A stretch of 64,000 bases of DNA from Epiperipatus broadwayi. Lineage: Eukaryota > Onychophora > Udeonychophora > Euonychophora > Peripatidae. A program made the translations under genes and the position numbers. A model generated the notes under the pieces. That model was not told the origin of the DNA, did no database searches, and was given only the letters and a program-made list of their open reading frames with translations. This document shows positions 11,030-23,700 of the stretch, in pieces. The stretch is taken from contig JAQFVV010012423.1 in NCBI GenBank assembly GCA_028023455.1, forward strand, positions 3,397,753 to 3,461,752, given 5' to 3'. How positions within the stretch are numbered: position 1 is the first letter of the stretch; every line of letters begins with the position of its first letter.

Positions 11030-11720
11030 TGTAAGAAGTCCATGTTTTACAGAGTTTGCCTTGATAAGGACATGTTAGTGTTGAAAGTGCTTGGCGATTA
11101 TTTAATGGTTTATATTAGTAATATTATCTCTACTATAACAACAGAAGTGTTGCTTTTTATCAACTTATAATTTGTAACTAAAGAAAATATTTTTATTTTA
11201 AATAATAAGTCTAATTATGCTTGAAGTTAAAAAGTTTTATAAGTAAATTCATAGAAATAAGTCAACACTTAGAGAATCATAATATCAATTACAATAAACA
11301 ATCTTAATCTGTTATCAAAACAACCTTTTTTTAACAATAAATGTATAATTCTATCTTTATTTCTGATTCATTATATTTATATGAATACTAAAGTTTGCAA
11401 CTTTATCACAGGGACTGAAATTATTGATACAAAGAAATTTAAATAAACCTCCTTAAACAAGTAAATATAATATGTTCTGAATGCAGATTAACAAATAATT
11501 AATTATAACATTCAAACTGCAATTTCAACTTTGTAATTGTACCCTAACAATGCATTACTTAAATAATAAATGTAATAATGCTCAAGGTTTATTAATAAAT
11601 TTATATAAATCAATAAACACTTAGACAACCCCAATATTAGTTACAATCAACAATATATACTTAATATTTACTTCAATAAATCTTATAAGAAGAATATACT
11701 TTTAATAGGAATGAAAAAAA
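11030..11720. mobile_element. Diverged copy of the 28732-29286 foldback family
   Basis: AGTCAACACTTAGAGAATCATAATATCAATTACAATAAACAA near 11260 and AATAAACACTTAGACAACCCCAATATTAGTTACAATCAACAA near 11612 match the arm of the foldback element at 28732-29286. The part between (TTCTGAATGCAGATTA near 11476) matches that element's loop in reverse orientation. A GTTTGCCTTGATAAGGAC phrase near 11052 matches its right arm. No ORF. Confidence 0.6.
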
Positions 11721-12263
11721 ATATCAGTGTTTGTAAATTTCAAAAACAATAATTATATTTAATAAAATTTAAAATATCTAATATGAATTTGAATTGTATA
11801 CATAAATAACTAAACAAAATTATTCTGTAATGGCAAATAAGTTTTTTTATAAGTATCGGGAAATATTTTGTTAATGCTAAAGTTGAAATTAAGAAGAAAA
11901 TGCGTCAAATATTTTATTTGCTGTATTACTTTATAAAATCAAAAGCATAAATTATTAAAAAGGAAATGTTTGAAGTTAAATATGTAAGAATAATTAAGTT
12001 AGAAAAATGTTATTTGAAATGCTGAAAGTTAAAAATATAAATGAATAAAAATTATTTGTTGAATAAATTATATAATAATAAGAAAACAAATGAGAATCCA
12101 GTGAAGTGTACAAAACTTTAGAAAATACCATAAATGGTAAAAAATATTCAGAAAATGAAAATTATATGATTTATAATTCAAAGATAAAGTAAAGGGTATC
12201 TGAAAGGCCGATAAATAGATAAAAGGTAAAAATTTGATTTGTGGTGTTGGATCAAAGAACCAT
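11721..12263. other. No gene seen; AT-rich, unassigned
   Basis: Low-complexity AT-rich sequence without long ORF or recognised repeat. Confidence 0.5.
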
Positions 12264-12370
12264 ATTTTTTTTTTCCATATGTCAAAGCATCGGCCAGGAA
12301 GTGAATCCGCAACAATTGTTTGCAAGATACTGCTTGCAAGGGGCTGCGCTGACCTCTCGGCTATCAATCC
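12264..12370 (-). mobile_element. tRNA-derived SINE, family S1, copy 1
   Basis: On the minus strand a tRNA-like head has an A box TAGCCGAGAGGTCAGC at 12363-12348 and a B box GCGGATTCACTTCC at 12310-12297. It is followed by GGCCGATGCTTTGACATATGG and an A run. The copy at 32412-32519 has the same order and the same GATGCT..GACA.ATG.GA(A)n tail, which defines a SINE rather than a single tRNA. The minus ORF at 12068-12367 that begins here is an artefact of the SINE. Confidence 0.7.
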
Positions 12371-12784
12371 TTGACCAAATTTTTGGTTGAAATTTAATGA
12401 TGGTTATGCTTGATTATCACTTAGCATACTAAATAAAGAATTATATAAAAGTTACATGTCCTCCAAAAAAAAATAGTTACAATATAGAAGTGAAAAATAT
12501 AAATGGTAGGAATACAGGCAATGACAAAGTATAAAATATATGAAGATGGTAATAAAGAATAATTAATGCAATGAAGAATAAGTTTTAACATAAATAATTT
12601 TATACAAATGTAAAAATATATATTGAATATAAATGTTGTTCAGATTTTATTTTTTTAATTTGCGGTTAAAGAAATTTAAAAAAAAAAACTAAGTTACGGT
12701 TAATATATTATTATCTTCACTGTTTTGACTTTGAATTAATTGTAAAAATAGAATAGTTTATTCATTGGATTTCATAAAAAGCTT

Positions 12785-12868
12785 ATTGTGTCCAGTCTCA
12801 CATCCGAACCAGAGACTTCGAACTTTAGAGTCAACCATTTTACCACTTTATCAAACTATGCAATATAT
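12785..12868 (-). mobile_element. tRNA-like sequence, probable SINE of another family
   Basis: The minus strand reads like a tRNA head: an A-box-like TTTGATAAAGTGGTAAAATGG at 12856-12836, GACTCTAAAGTTCGAAG in the anticodon region, and a B box GGTTCGGATGTGA at 12810-12798, then ACTGGACACAATAAGC. The T-stem is imperfect and base pairing is decayed, so it is not a functional tRNA. The closest tRNA is not determined. Confidence 0.5.
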
Positions 12869-13728
12869 TATCATCTTCTGCAATATAAACAATTAGTTAA
12901 TATCCGATAATTAGTCATTTTTGATTCTAACACAATTATTATTACTAGATAGTTGTGTGTAGTATATGTATGATAGTTAAATTAAGTTGATTCCATTTTT
13001 ATATATCCATAGATGATTTGATTTTTTTTTTTGCATTTTTTCACTCTTTCACAGTTAAAACTCTATATAAGAATAAAATAAATATTTACTATGTACTTAC
13101 CAATAACTTTTTCCTCCATATATTATAACAAGAATGTGAGAAGTTTGCAAGATTTACAATTTTTAACACAATATTCTAAACTTTAATTAATTGATTAATC
13201 TTAATCATTATGATAAACTTAGAGAGTTCTCAATAAGTCACTCAGATGTGCTTAAGGATTTTTTTAAATGTTTGCACAGCTTTTGAAAGTTGTTTAATGG
13301 AAAATGTGCAAACATCCGAATCCCAACTGGAAAGCTTTTCTTTTATTATTAACACTTTTTTTCTTTTTACATATAAATTAGAAAAAGTGGAACTAAAGCG
13401 GAGATTTAAAAAAAAATAAAACACATTATGAAGCAATTCTTTACAAATGCAGATTTTTCTTCCACTCCACTCAGACAAAATTATCATTATATATAGCAAA
13501 ATAGCTGAAAATGTTGAAGAAAAACTCAGTGATTAAATTAATGTTTGTTGATTAGATTTTCACTTTTAAAACATCTTCTGTTAAATTAAGCTGTTTTAAG
13601 ATTTATAGTGACTTGTTTTAATACACATATATATGTAAATATTTAATCAAAAATATTCAAATTTTAAATAAAATTTGAATTATAATTACTATAGCAAAAG
13701 GCTAACAAATTATTATGTAGAATCCAAG
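12869..13728. other. No gene seen; AT-rich, unassigned
   Basis: One 85-codon minus ORF (13242-13499) has no recognisable domain or composition. No repeat identified. Confidence 0.45.
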
Positions 13729-13814
13729 TTACTGATAATTAAATTATATATATATATCTTATACGTATCCAATGGAAGATAATTAAATTATATATATATA
13801 TCTTATACGTAAAA
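13729..13814. repeat. Two-copy tandem duplication of about 45 bp
   Basis: GATAATTAAATTATATATATATATCTTATACGTA occurs twice in succession, each followed by a similar AATGGAAG stretch. The second copy abuts the decayed RTE endonuclease fragment. Confidence 0.8.
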
Positions 13815-14400
13815 ATGGAAGAACAACAATGGAAATTGAAGGTATATCAGACAGAATGGCAAGGTTATTTCAAATTAATAAGATTCCAAATACAGATAAT
13901 TCAGATTTATGCTCAAAAAGTTTTTATTATAATGAAAATATAGATTTTTATGTAAATATTAAAATATTTTTAATAAGAATGAAAAAAAAAATATTTTATA
14001 TTATCATGGAAAACTTTTATGCTACAATTAATAAACAATCAAAAGATAAAAATATAATACAATGTTTAAATTTGCTTATAGTGTCAGAAATAAAAGATGA
14101 GTTGTTTTTTTTTTTTTTTTTTTAGAAAAGTGCTAAATGGATATAGATATGAAAGCAAACAAATTAAGCTACACCAGTATTGGATATTTTGACTAATAGA
14201 ACACGTATTTGAACTATGTAATGTTAGTAATAGATTCAACACAGCAAGTGGTCATTGATTAGTGAGATATTAGATATATGTTTGTTAAGGCAAAACTATG
14301 ACAAAAATTATTTAAAAAGATATTATTTTCAGTGGTCTTCCTTAATCTTCAGAATATTTCAGTGAACTTAAATTATACCTTGTGAAAATATTTTCATTAA
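13795..14400 (+). pseudogene. Decayed RTE endonuclease fragment
   Basis: Matches the LINE at 6751-9525 in the opposite orientation. IPNTDNSDLCSK corresponds to the bases around that element's residue 1 region, and IIMENFYATINKQSKDKN corresponds to IVMGDFNVRIDKQMKDEN. The catalytic GDFN has become ENFY. A T19 run (14105-14123) ends the open stretch. Further on, LDILTNR near 14180 and an AGTGGTCATTGATTAGT stretch near 14248 align with LDYILTNR and GSDHRLV. Homology ends before the (GATA)n array. Confidence 0.75.
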
Positions 14401-14456
14401 TAAGATCTTAAACACTAAAAATTATATTGATTTGAAGTTAAATTGATTTGAATGAT

Positions 14457-14850
<394 letters not shown>

Positions 14851-14884
14851 ACAAAAAGTGATTACTGATTGAGATGTAAGATAC

Positions 14885-16765
14885 TATTAATATAAAACTA
14901 GAGACACAAGAATTATTTAGAAAAACAGTTTTAACTGTCAATATACCTAACCTTTAGGTACACTCCCAAGAATTTAAGTTAAAACTCACCAATCATTTTA
15001 AATTATGAAGATAGTTCATATTTGATAGGAATCAATGAGAAGATAACTGATACACTACTAAAAAGTGCAACAAAGGTAGGAGGTACAAAAAGTAGCAATT
15101 GATCAGCAAATAACGAGAGAAAAAAATGTATGCAAAAAAAAAAAAAGAAAATGAAAATATATTAAAATGATTCTTTAATAAGAATTAATTACCTAGAGTT
15201 TTATAAAATTGTACGAAAATGAGTTAATAATGATATTAGAAAATGTAATTGGGAATTGGCATAGAAAGCTAAAGAAAAAAGTAAATGTCACTAAAATGTA
15301 AATAAAAACTTATTTTTGAAAGTTATTCCTGTAATAAAAAAAAATGAACCTATTACCAAAAGGAAATCTGAAAGTAAAATATATGAGTTTTATAACAAAA
15401 ACTGTAATAAAAAGCAACAGAGTAAAGTAATCAAATATAAAGAAATGTGACATGCAATTAAATATATAAAGAAGAGAAAAGTTTCAAAAAAAGATGAAAT
15501 TATATTCAATATCTTAAAAGAGGCAAGTAAAAATTTTAAATTTTTTTTGGGAAAAACTATATATCAATTTTCTAAATGATAAAGAACTAACTGACAATTG
15601 GAAGATTCCAGTAGTAATATTGATGTTTAAACAAGGAAATAAAATGATATGAACAATAATTGACCTAGAAGATTTTTATTAGTTCCATAAACCTTTACTA
15701 AGGTTATTATAATTTGTCCATAATAAAATTTGGATTTTACCCAACCAAAGGAATGAAATTAATTTAAGTGGTTTAACTCAATGGATCACATATAAGTATT
15801 GGGAGAAATTATACAATGAACAATGAACATGCATTTTTATTAAGCTTTGGATTGGAAGATTATGAAAAATCATTTATGTGTGTAATACTTTCTACAGTGA
15901 TTAAAGCATTTATTTGATCATTAAATTTGGCTATAGTATACAGTCATACTCTGAAGAATATTTATAAAAATACAACAGCACTGTTTATCAATGCAGAGTA
16001 ATACCAAGAAGATTGACATTATAAAGGACATATAAAGAGTGATTCCATACTTCAAATACTTTTTATATCAGTTTTATAAGAAATATTTTGTAGATTAGAA
16101 TGGGAAGCAAACAAAGTAAACATGAATGGTTATTATTTAATTTATTTTACAGATGATTTGTTTTGCAAAGAATACTTCAGAACATGTGAAAATATTGCCA
16201 AAATTATCAGATGAAAGTCACAAAGTGTGCTAAGAAGACTAATTAATGCTTTTTGGACTTTCATAAAACAAAACATTTGATAATTTTGAATTTGGAGAAA
16301 TTAATAATCAGAAATAGCTTTATCAGATTATTAACATAAATGGAAACACATTGAATAAAATTGTTCATAGAATTCAACTTGGATAGAATGCTATTGGTAG
16401 AAATATCTTATTATTAAAAATAAGTACACCTATGTAATTGAAATGAAAGGTATTCAACATATATGGTTTACAAGTTCTCACATATTGATGTAAAACATGG
16501 AAATGGAAATGGAGCTGGAATGGACATATTGCTGAAAGAGATGATAATGTATGGGCATTTAAATTTTTAAACTGAACCAAAAAAACTTTAAAAATTCTAA
16601 AAATGATATCATGTGAAATGGATAGATAAAATGAGGAAATTTGATGTTGCTTTGTGGAGAAAAGAAGCAAAGAATCTGAAAACCTGGATTAAATTTTTAA
16701 AGACCTTTGTCATGCAATGGATCAATAGTGATGGAAAATAATGATGATGATTTGAATAATGGGCA
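14885..16765 (+). pseudogene. Decayed RTE LINE fragment (linker, RT and C-terminus)
   Basis: Starts with bases equivalent to the minus-strand LINE's RQKLLRKTIFTVDIPNL. It continues through the linker (near 15040-15300), RT (KAPGNDGI equivalent near 15480, a DFADD-like equivalent near 16150) and the WxGHI block near 16510. It ends near 16735 at ATGGATCAATAGTGATGGAAAATAATGATGATGATT, an (ATG)n-type tail common in RTE. Dense stops throughout. Its first 90 bp duplicate the end of the fragment at 13795-14400, so these are two insertions or a duplicated break. Confidence 0.75.
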
Positions 16766-17400
16766 TATAAGCTATACTTATTCTTTGTCTAATGGTTTTG
16801 TTTTTAAATTTATGATTTAATTTTGTGTTTTTATATCATAATTACTATTAAAGCTTTTTAATTTGATATATAATTTTTATTGTATTTTTATATCCTGTAA
16901 TAATCTGGACATATTTAAAATATTTGTAATCTTTTCCTTTTATTATTTAATCAGATAATAATAGTAAATATAATACTTTAACCATGTATTATTTAGCAAT
17001 ATATTATTTTTATGAGTTCATAATTTTTATAGTATCATTATATAGTATATTTTTAATAACTCTACAAATTTTATATAATTACTTTTTAATTAAAAAATCA
17101 TCAACAATTGCAATTAATTATTTTCAATTAGTTGCATTAAAAACTGCAAAAAAGTTAATGGTATAAAATGTTCATTAAAATTTATGATTAGCTATTAAAA
17201 TTGAGACACTACAACAAACTGTAATAAAACGGCAGTAGAAAATAGTGAATCACAATTAATAATGATCAATTCAATTGGTTCCTAATACTTTAGATTTTTA
17301 GTAATCTCAATTTCTAATCAGTCAGAAAATATAGATTAAATTCATAATATTTATGAAGGTGCTTTAAAATTTAAAGCTATATTAGAAAACAACAACTTAA
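16766..17400. other. No gene seen; AT-rich, unassigned
   Basis: Contains a 60-codon ORF (16984-17166) of hydrophobic low-complexity residues that I do not regard as real. Confidence 0.45.
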
Positions 17401-17782
17401 ACAATATATATATATGGAGCTTACCAATAGCTCAAATGAGCTTTATTTTTATAAGTGCTGACAGAGAAAGAATTCAAAATCTCTATCATTAACCCTACTC
17501 CAAACCAATTGGTTTTGATCTTATGGCTCACCTCAGTGAAAGGGTGGGTAAATAGAAACTATATCTAAAATACCAACTCGAATGTCAGCACTTGTAAAAC
17601 ACATTTCTATTAATTTGAAAGTCTGAAATTGTTGGACACATAAATGTATTCAAATCCAGCGTTGCAAACCAGATAGCTATATGGGTCTGAATTCAGCTCA
17701 GTTTCACCATGTAGTAATAGCCTTTGCAATATAGCATCGCAAAAGCCATCAAAGATACACTTATAATAATTAATAAAACAAG

Positions 17783-17785
<3 letters not shown>
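17401..17785 (+). repeat. Single diverged unit of the 410-bp repeat family (subfamily B)
   Basis: Contains ATTGGTTTTGATCTTATGGCTCACCTCAGTGA, then AAATCCAGCGTTGCAAACCAGATAGCTATATGGGTCTGAA (read from 17655) and GCAATATAGCATCGCAAAAGCC. It shares layout with 33697-34415 and, more distantly, with 9905-10817. An (AT)n array (17786-17837) follows it. Confidence 0.75.

Positions 17786-17837
<52 letters not shown>
17786..17837. repeat. (AT)n microsatellite
   Basis: Perfect dinucleotide tract at the end of the subfamily B repeat unit. Confidence 0.95.
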
Positions 17838-17839
<2 letters not shown>

Positions 17840-17984
17840 GTGTTCGCAGTTGTATGATGTAAATAAAATAGTTTTTGGATTAAATGGAGGTTAGTGTTGA
17901 TTAATTCCCAAAGTTTTGATAAAATAGCATCAGCCATTGTCAAAGTTATCTTTTCAAAGATAAAACCATTAGATCTATAATATA

Positions 17985-18690
17985 TAGGGGGTTGAACTCA
18001 GAATTTCACATGACCCTCAACTATCCACACTATCTCATACTGCTGATACACTTGATCACATACATGTTGAAAAGATAAATAATCACCAGTAAGCATATTT
18101 GGTGCTAAAACAGAACTTGTCAGTTAGTCCAGATTATCATCTCTATACATATATAAATCAATGATCAGCTTATATTAAGATAGTCAATCTTCATACTTTA
18201 ATAGAAAAGTTTCAATCCACTCCACCCCACAACTCTTCACCCATTCATTTCATTGAAAATCTGATGATGGAAAACTCAAATCCCACATTGATGCCAACTT
18301 TATGTTCAGTACATGACAGGTCAGAGTGACTTATTTTCAACATGGGTAGGATGAGAAGGTTGGCACCAATGTTGTCTTTGAGTGTTCCATCATCAGATTT
18401 TCAATGAAATGAATGGCTGAAGAGTTATGGGGCAAAGTGAATTAAAGCCTGTCCATTAAAGTATGAAGATTGGTTATCTTAATATAAACTGAACCTTGAT
18501 TGTAAATATGTGTGTAGATGATAATCTGTACAAACTAATGAGTGCTGGTTTAGCACAAAATATGCATATTGGTGATTATTTTTCTTTTCAACATGTATGT
18601 GATCAAGTGTATCAGCAGTATGAAATAGCATGGATAGTTGAGGTTCATGTGAAAGTCTGAGTTCAAACCCCTATATATTTTATATTGGAG
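17985..18690. mobile_element. Large foldback element, two arms of about 340 bp (family F)
   Basis: The left arm (17985-18325) and right arm (18330-18690) are close reverse complements almost without a loop. Termini read ATATAGGGGTTTGAACTCAG-like inward on both sides. Arms share TGATACACTTGATCACATACATGTTGAAAAG and TTCAATGAAATGAATGG-type phrases. No ORF. Related copies lie at 19205-19436, 25823-26680, 61200-61330 and 61380-61755, with fragments at 22600-22690 and 33275-33357. A transcript would fold into a long hairpin. Confidence 0.85.
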
Positions 18691-19204
18691 TGCAGGTATG
18701 AAAAAACATGTACTGTAGAAAAAAATAATATATTAAATCTATAATAGTAACTCAATCTTGTTTCTATTTGAGATCTAATAGTTTTACCTTGATAATGGCG
18801 CAATTTGAGAAAATAATTTTAATCAAATTATGTTCTACAGCCATAAGTTCATTTTATAATTTCATATATTATATTATTTTTTATTGAGGAATTTATTTTT
18901 ATTGATATATTTTCTATTTGTTAATAATTGTTAAAAAAAATTTCTGAAATTTTGCTTTTTGTTAATTTTTATCTTTATTTTTACCACATAATTATTTTAA
19001 CATTTTAATGGACATTTACACATACCAATTGCAAAATATAGTTTTTCATATTTGATTGCAGTAGTAATTTGACATTTTTGTCACATGGGTGGATTATTTT
19101 TCCCATTGATAAATTAGTTAAATATTGTTTTATAATTCTAAATGGTATTTATTTTGCTTTTCTTTACTTAATATATATATATATACTATATTAAAATTAA
19201 TGTA
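18691..19204. other. No gene seen; AT-rich spacer
   Basis: No ORF, repeat or RNA signal recognised between two family F elements. Confidence 0.45.
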
Positions 19205-19436
19205 ATTATAAGGGATTTGAACTCAGACTTTCAATTTTTCTACAGCTATACATTCCATCTTATACAACCAATACACATGTCCACAAAAATGTTCAGTATA
19301 AAATACATATATTGAAGATCATTTGTCTTTTTTACATGTATGTGGTCATGTGTATCAGTTGTATAAAATGGAATGGATAGCTGTAGGAAGCTCAAAAGTC
19401 TGAGTTCAAGTTATAATATTTATAATCTTGTTATAA
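19205..19436. mobile_element. Short foldback copy of family F
   Basis: GGGATTTGAACTCAGACTTTC at the left and GAAGCTCAAAAGTCTGAGTTCAAG at the right are inverted. Interior arms match as ATTCCATCTTATACAACCAATACACATG and its reverse complement (GTGTATCAGTTGTATAAAATGGAATGG). It lacks most of the inner arm present in the 17985-18690 copy. Confidence 0.75.
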
Positions 19437-20339
19437 ACAATATAAATTATGATTTAAAATTATTTTTCTTTTTCTTAACAATCATTTATAACAAGTTTGT
19501 AAAATTTGAATATTGTTTTTGAAATGTTGCTTTTTGCTATTTTTTTGGTCCCATAATTACTTGCATTTTTGTGGTCATTTGTTTTGTTTTTTTTTTAATT
19601 TGATTGCCTTAGTAATTTCACTTTTGCATCATGTAATTATACCAACAGGTGTTTTTTTTATTTTTGCTAATATTTTTGGGTCATTTCTAAGTTTCTAACA
19701 TGGTTGTTACTTTGATTTCTATATGTATTTGATTTTTTTGTTTTTGATTGATATTAGTTCTATTAAATTTGTGTATTTATTATTTAATTGTTGATGAAAA
19801 TTAAGATTTTTTCACTATATTGGACAAAATAACTGGAAGACCTTATGCCTTAACATGTTATCTGCCATTCTTTGATGCTTGTTGTTGTGGAGTGTTTTTG
19901 GTGTTCCTCAAAGAAACAAAAATGGTGGAGAGCACATTCTAAACTAGTACTTTTTTCTTTATTTAATCATCATTAATTCAGCTCATATGTTGTCTAACAT
20001 TATTGTTATAGATATATATGATTATACAGAACAGATATACCAACTATTCTTTATTCCAAATATTAGATTATATTCTATACTTTTTAAAAATGAAAATAAT
20101 TGAAAAATAGTCTTAAAGAATGACAATAATTTTCTGTTCTTTATTTTTGAAATATTATGTAGTCTTTATTTTTAGTATTGGAAACGTTATTAGTGCTTAA
20201 TTTCTGTTAGTACTATTAATTCTTTTTATGTTGTCATCCAGATATAAATGCTTTGGTATAGTATCTATTATCTCTTGTTAAATTCCATTATTTATAAGTC
20301 AATAGCTGTCAATGTACTTCTCTATAGATCTTTGTTATT
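19437..20339. other. No gene seen; T-rich, unassigned
   Basis: A 61-codon ORF (19513-19698) is phenylalanine-rich low-complexity sequence without family features. Confidence 0.4.
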
Positions 20340-20760
20340 TTTCTACTGGAAATTTCTACCTCTTGAACTGAAGGCAAAGTTTTCTTGATTCATTTACATT
20401 TAGTCTTCAATTTATGTTCATCTGCTGGTATCTTCTTTTAATCATTGAAATTATTTTTATTCCTAATTCATATATTCCTCATACTTTTATTTATAATTAT
20501 TATGACATCTACCATAAATGTGGCTCTGGCTTTCATTAAAATGAATGTGAATTAGTAGATTAGTAGATGGCTTCCATATGCAATATATGTTTGTTAGATA
20601 TTTATCCATAAATAATTCCTCTGAAAGTTAGCATTATACAATTGATTACATATATTTAACACTTTTATTCTGGATAAACAACACATTCATGGCTTTGACA
20701 TTTTCACCCATTATTTTATTTGCTGAGAAGTCTTATATAGTGATTCCTATACATTAATCA
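20340..20760 (-). pseudogene. Possible decayed LINE RT fragment
   Basis: The minus strand near 20520-20400 keeps the order of RTE RT motif C and the following KVGLRINVKKTK block in badly decayed form (an ACATTTATGGTAGATGTCATAATA stretch, then a lysine-rich GLK..CK..KKTL-like stretch). Stops are frequent. This is a weak match by eye. Confidence 0.25.
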
Positions 20761-23700
20761 ACTATTAGATTATTAAAATAAAATTCAGATATATTAAACC
20801 ATATTTTTTAAAACTTATTGTATATTATTTAGTACCTTTTAAAATTTAATCCATCATTGTTTACAATTGCCTCAATGGATTAGATGACAAATTATAATAA
20901 ACTGCATGGAAACTATAAATAGAAGCACTTTCAGAGACTAATAAATATAAGTTTTATACAAATTAGTGTTGGGTAATATCTAGAAATATTTTTTCATTTA
21001 ATTTTTTTTATTAATATATTTCTTATCTTAACACAATATTTTTGTGATCATCCAAGAGTGCAAATTTAGACTTTCCTCACGTACTATACAAACGTTTGTG
21101 AATATTGTCTTAACAAAATTTTAAAATATAGTTTCAGTGTTAAAGGTAGAGAATGCTTTCTATTTACTTTTATCACCATGTGGAGAACTGTAATCATAAT
21201 CACATGACTAAAGACATATGAAAATAATGTGGGTGATCTCATGTATATTTTTTATGTATTTTTGATTGTAAGTTTATGATTAGATCATTCCACAAGGTGT
21301 TAAAAATGAATAGAAATCAGACCCTACCTTGTGTAAGGGTGGTATAGTGAATATTATACTATAAAAGTATTATTTATTATTGGATAATTTTTATCTAATA
21401 AATATCTGATAAAAGTTATTAACATTTTAATAATATTCTTTACTGAATTGGAAGCACAAAAAACTATGCATTAGGATTAAAAAAAATAATTACTGTCATA
21501 GCTAATAAGTACTGTATAATTAAACCATAACAATATGATTAAAATAAAAGTACTTAAAATTATTGGGAAAATGTAATAAATACATATAAGCTGAGAATAA
21601 AACTATATTCCAATATAAATATAGAAATCTCGAAAAAGGCATAAAGCACAATAAGCCTTTGTTCTAGGAATTCTATGAGAAAGCATAAAAAAGATTAGTT
21701 CGTTGTTTAGGAGATAAAATAAGATCTTAAGCAGAAAAATATTATCAACATGGAATGGTCATCAAAAATATTCAACAAGAATCACTTTAATGGATATTCA
21801 ACCAATAATTATAAAAGAATATCAAACATGTAAAAAAAATGATAGCAGGCCATTGAAGATACATAACAAGAAATAAAAAAAATTGATTTAAAATATGGTT
21901 ATAATTAAATATGTTAATATATGATTATACACTTTTCCACATAAGTCATTCTTGTTGTGCTTAACTTTCTTCCACAAAAGAAAAACAATTTAGTATTTTT
22001 AATTTCATGTTATATTTCTCAGAAAATGAGAAAAAAGATTAAATTTATTGAAATATTCTTAAGAAATCGTCCAAAAATTTAAAATATTTGTAAAAATTAT
22101 GTTTTTTTTTAAATAGTATCTATATTATCTTACCAAAAAAAAATTAAAAGAAAACACTTATAACTCAATATTTGTTTAAGTCCCATTTACACAACATGTT
22201 CAAACTAAAAAAAGTATACACAAATAAACAAATAACTTAATAATTAAAAAGTAATTAATACAATACGATAATAATGTCTTAAAACTCATAAAATTGATAC
22301 AAATCACCTAAATATTTTTATTAATTACTTATTAAACTAGAAATTATTATTTATCTCTAGGCCAAATATAAACGTTAAACTTCAGTTAAAATTAATATGT
22401 TAGTCAATTAGATCTCATTTTCAGAGGTTTAAACTTTATATCTGGACTCAAAATAATCTATAGATTAGTAAGCTATTACAAATAATCATCAGTGTATTCT
22501 ATTTGATTATTGGTGTCAAAGTTGTAAGTGCAGATATTTGACAATTGTAAATAAAGTGTAATAATTTGACTTTGATAAACACTGAACAAATTATTATGAC
22601 ATAACTAAAAGATTAAAACCAGAATCAACTGATGAACATCAGTTTAGAACAAAATGTGCATTTTTAGGGTCATTCTTTTGTAGTAGATAGGTTGTTTAAA
22701 TTTTATTTAAAAATATATATTTTTGTGTTAAATTAATTTATTAAAAGGTGTAATAAATTTTATATAGAGTCAGATAATTTGATTATATGTAGACTGTCCA
22801 AAAGTTGTAGACTTTGATTGTTTTTTTTTTTCAGTTCTTTTGTTAGAGTTTGTCTAATATATATTTTCTGGTTTAATACCATGTTTTTTCAAAGCTTTAC
22901 ACAAGTGATATTTTGAATTGTAGTTTTAATGATAAGTATTTTCTTTTGAAGATCTAAAAGGCTTGTAGATATTTCAAAAGTAGTATCTTTCAAAAAATCA
23001 CTATCATTATTATATTATTCAAAATATTTACATTAATTTATTGTTCTATTTTATATTTTCTGTCTTTAATGTGAAATAAAGAAAATGTATATAAACAATG
23101 CTTTTACTATTGGTAAAATAATAATTTGATGAGTAATGTTTTAAAAATCCCCCACAAAAAATTTTTTTTAATTAATTAATTTAAAGATGATCTATGCTTT
23201 TATTTAAAGCTAAATATGATAATGAAAATTATGGCCAAAGAAAAACAATTTTTAATGCATTATTCGTCAAATTATTTTTTTTATAAATCTCACCACACAC
23301 ATTCTTATGATTTGGGAAAGAAGATGCTCTGAGAAAGTTCTTGTTATTGTACTAAACTATCCGCTATTTAGTTATTATATTTTAATTACACGCTCTCAAA
23401 AACTATTTATTGATCATTTATCTGTGAGAATATTAGGATTAATATATATATATATATTATTTTTATTTGGATTTTTGCAATGGATTTTCAGTAATTATTC
23501 ACATTTTAAGACTGAAAATATAAACAAAGTCACCAATTTTGAGAATTTGAAATAAAATTCATGCACATTACAAATTATTTATAAGATTTTGTGTTTATGC
23601 AGGTAGCATTTTAAAAAAGCAAGTATCAGTAATCAATCAAAACAGGTTAAGTTTTTATCTTTCTTTTTTTCTTCTATTTGAATTAGCAGTAAACACTTTT

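Noticed and set aside
23307-23555. 82-codon ORF as a possible membrane protein
   Set aside because: Hydrophobicity follows from AT-rich codons; no homology signature, no promoter or splice context.
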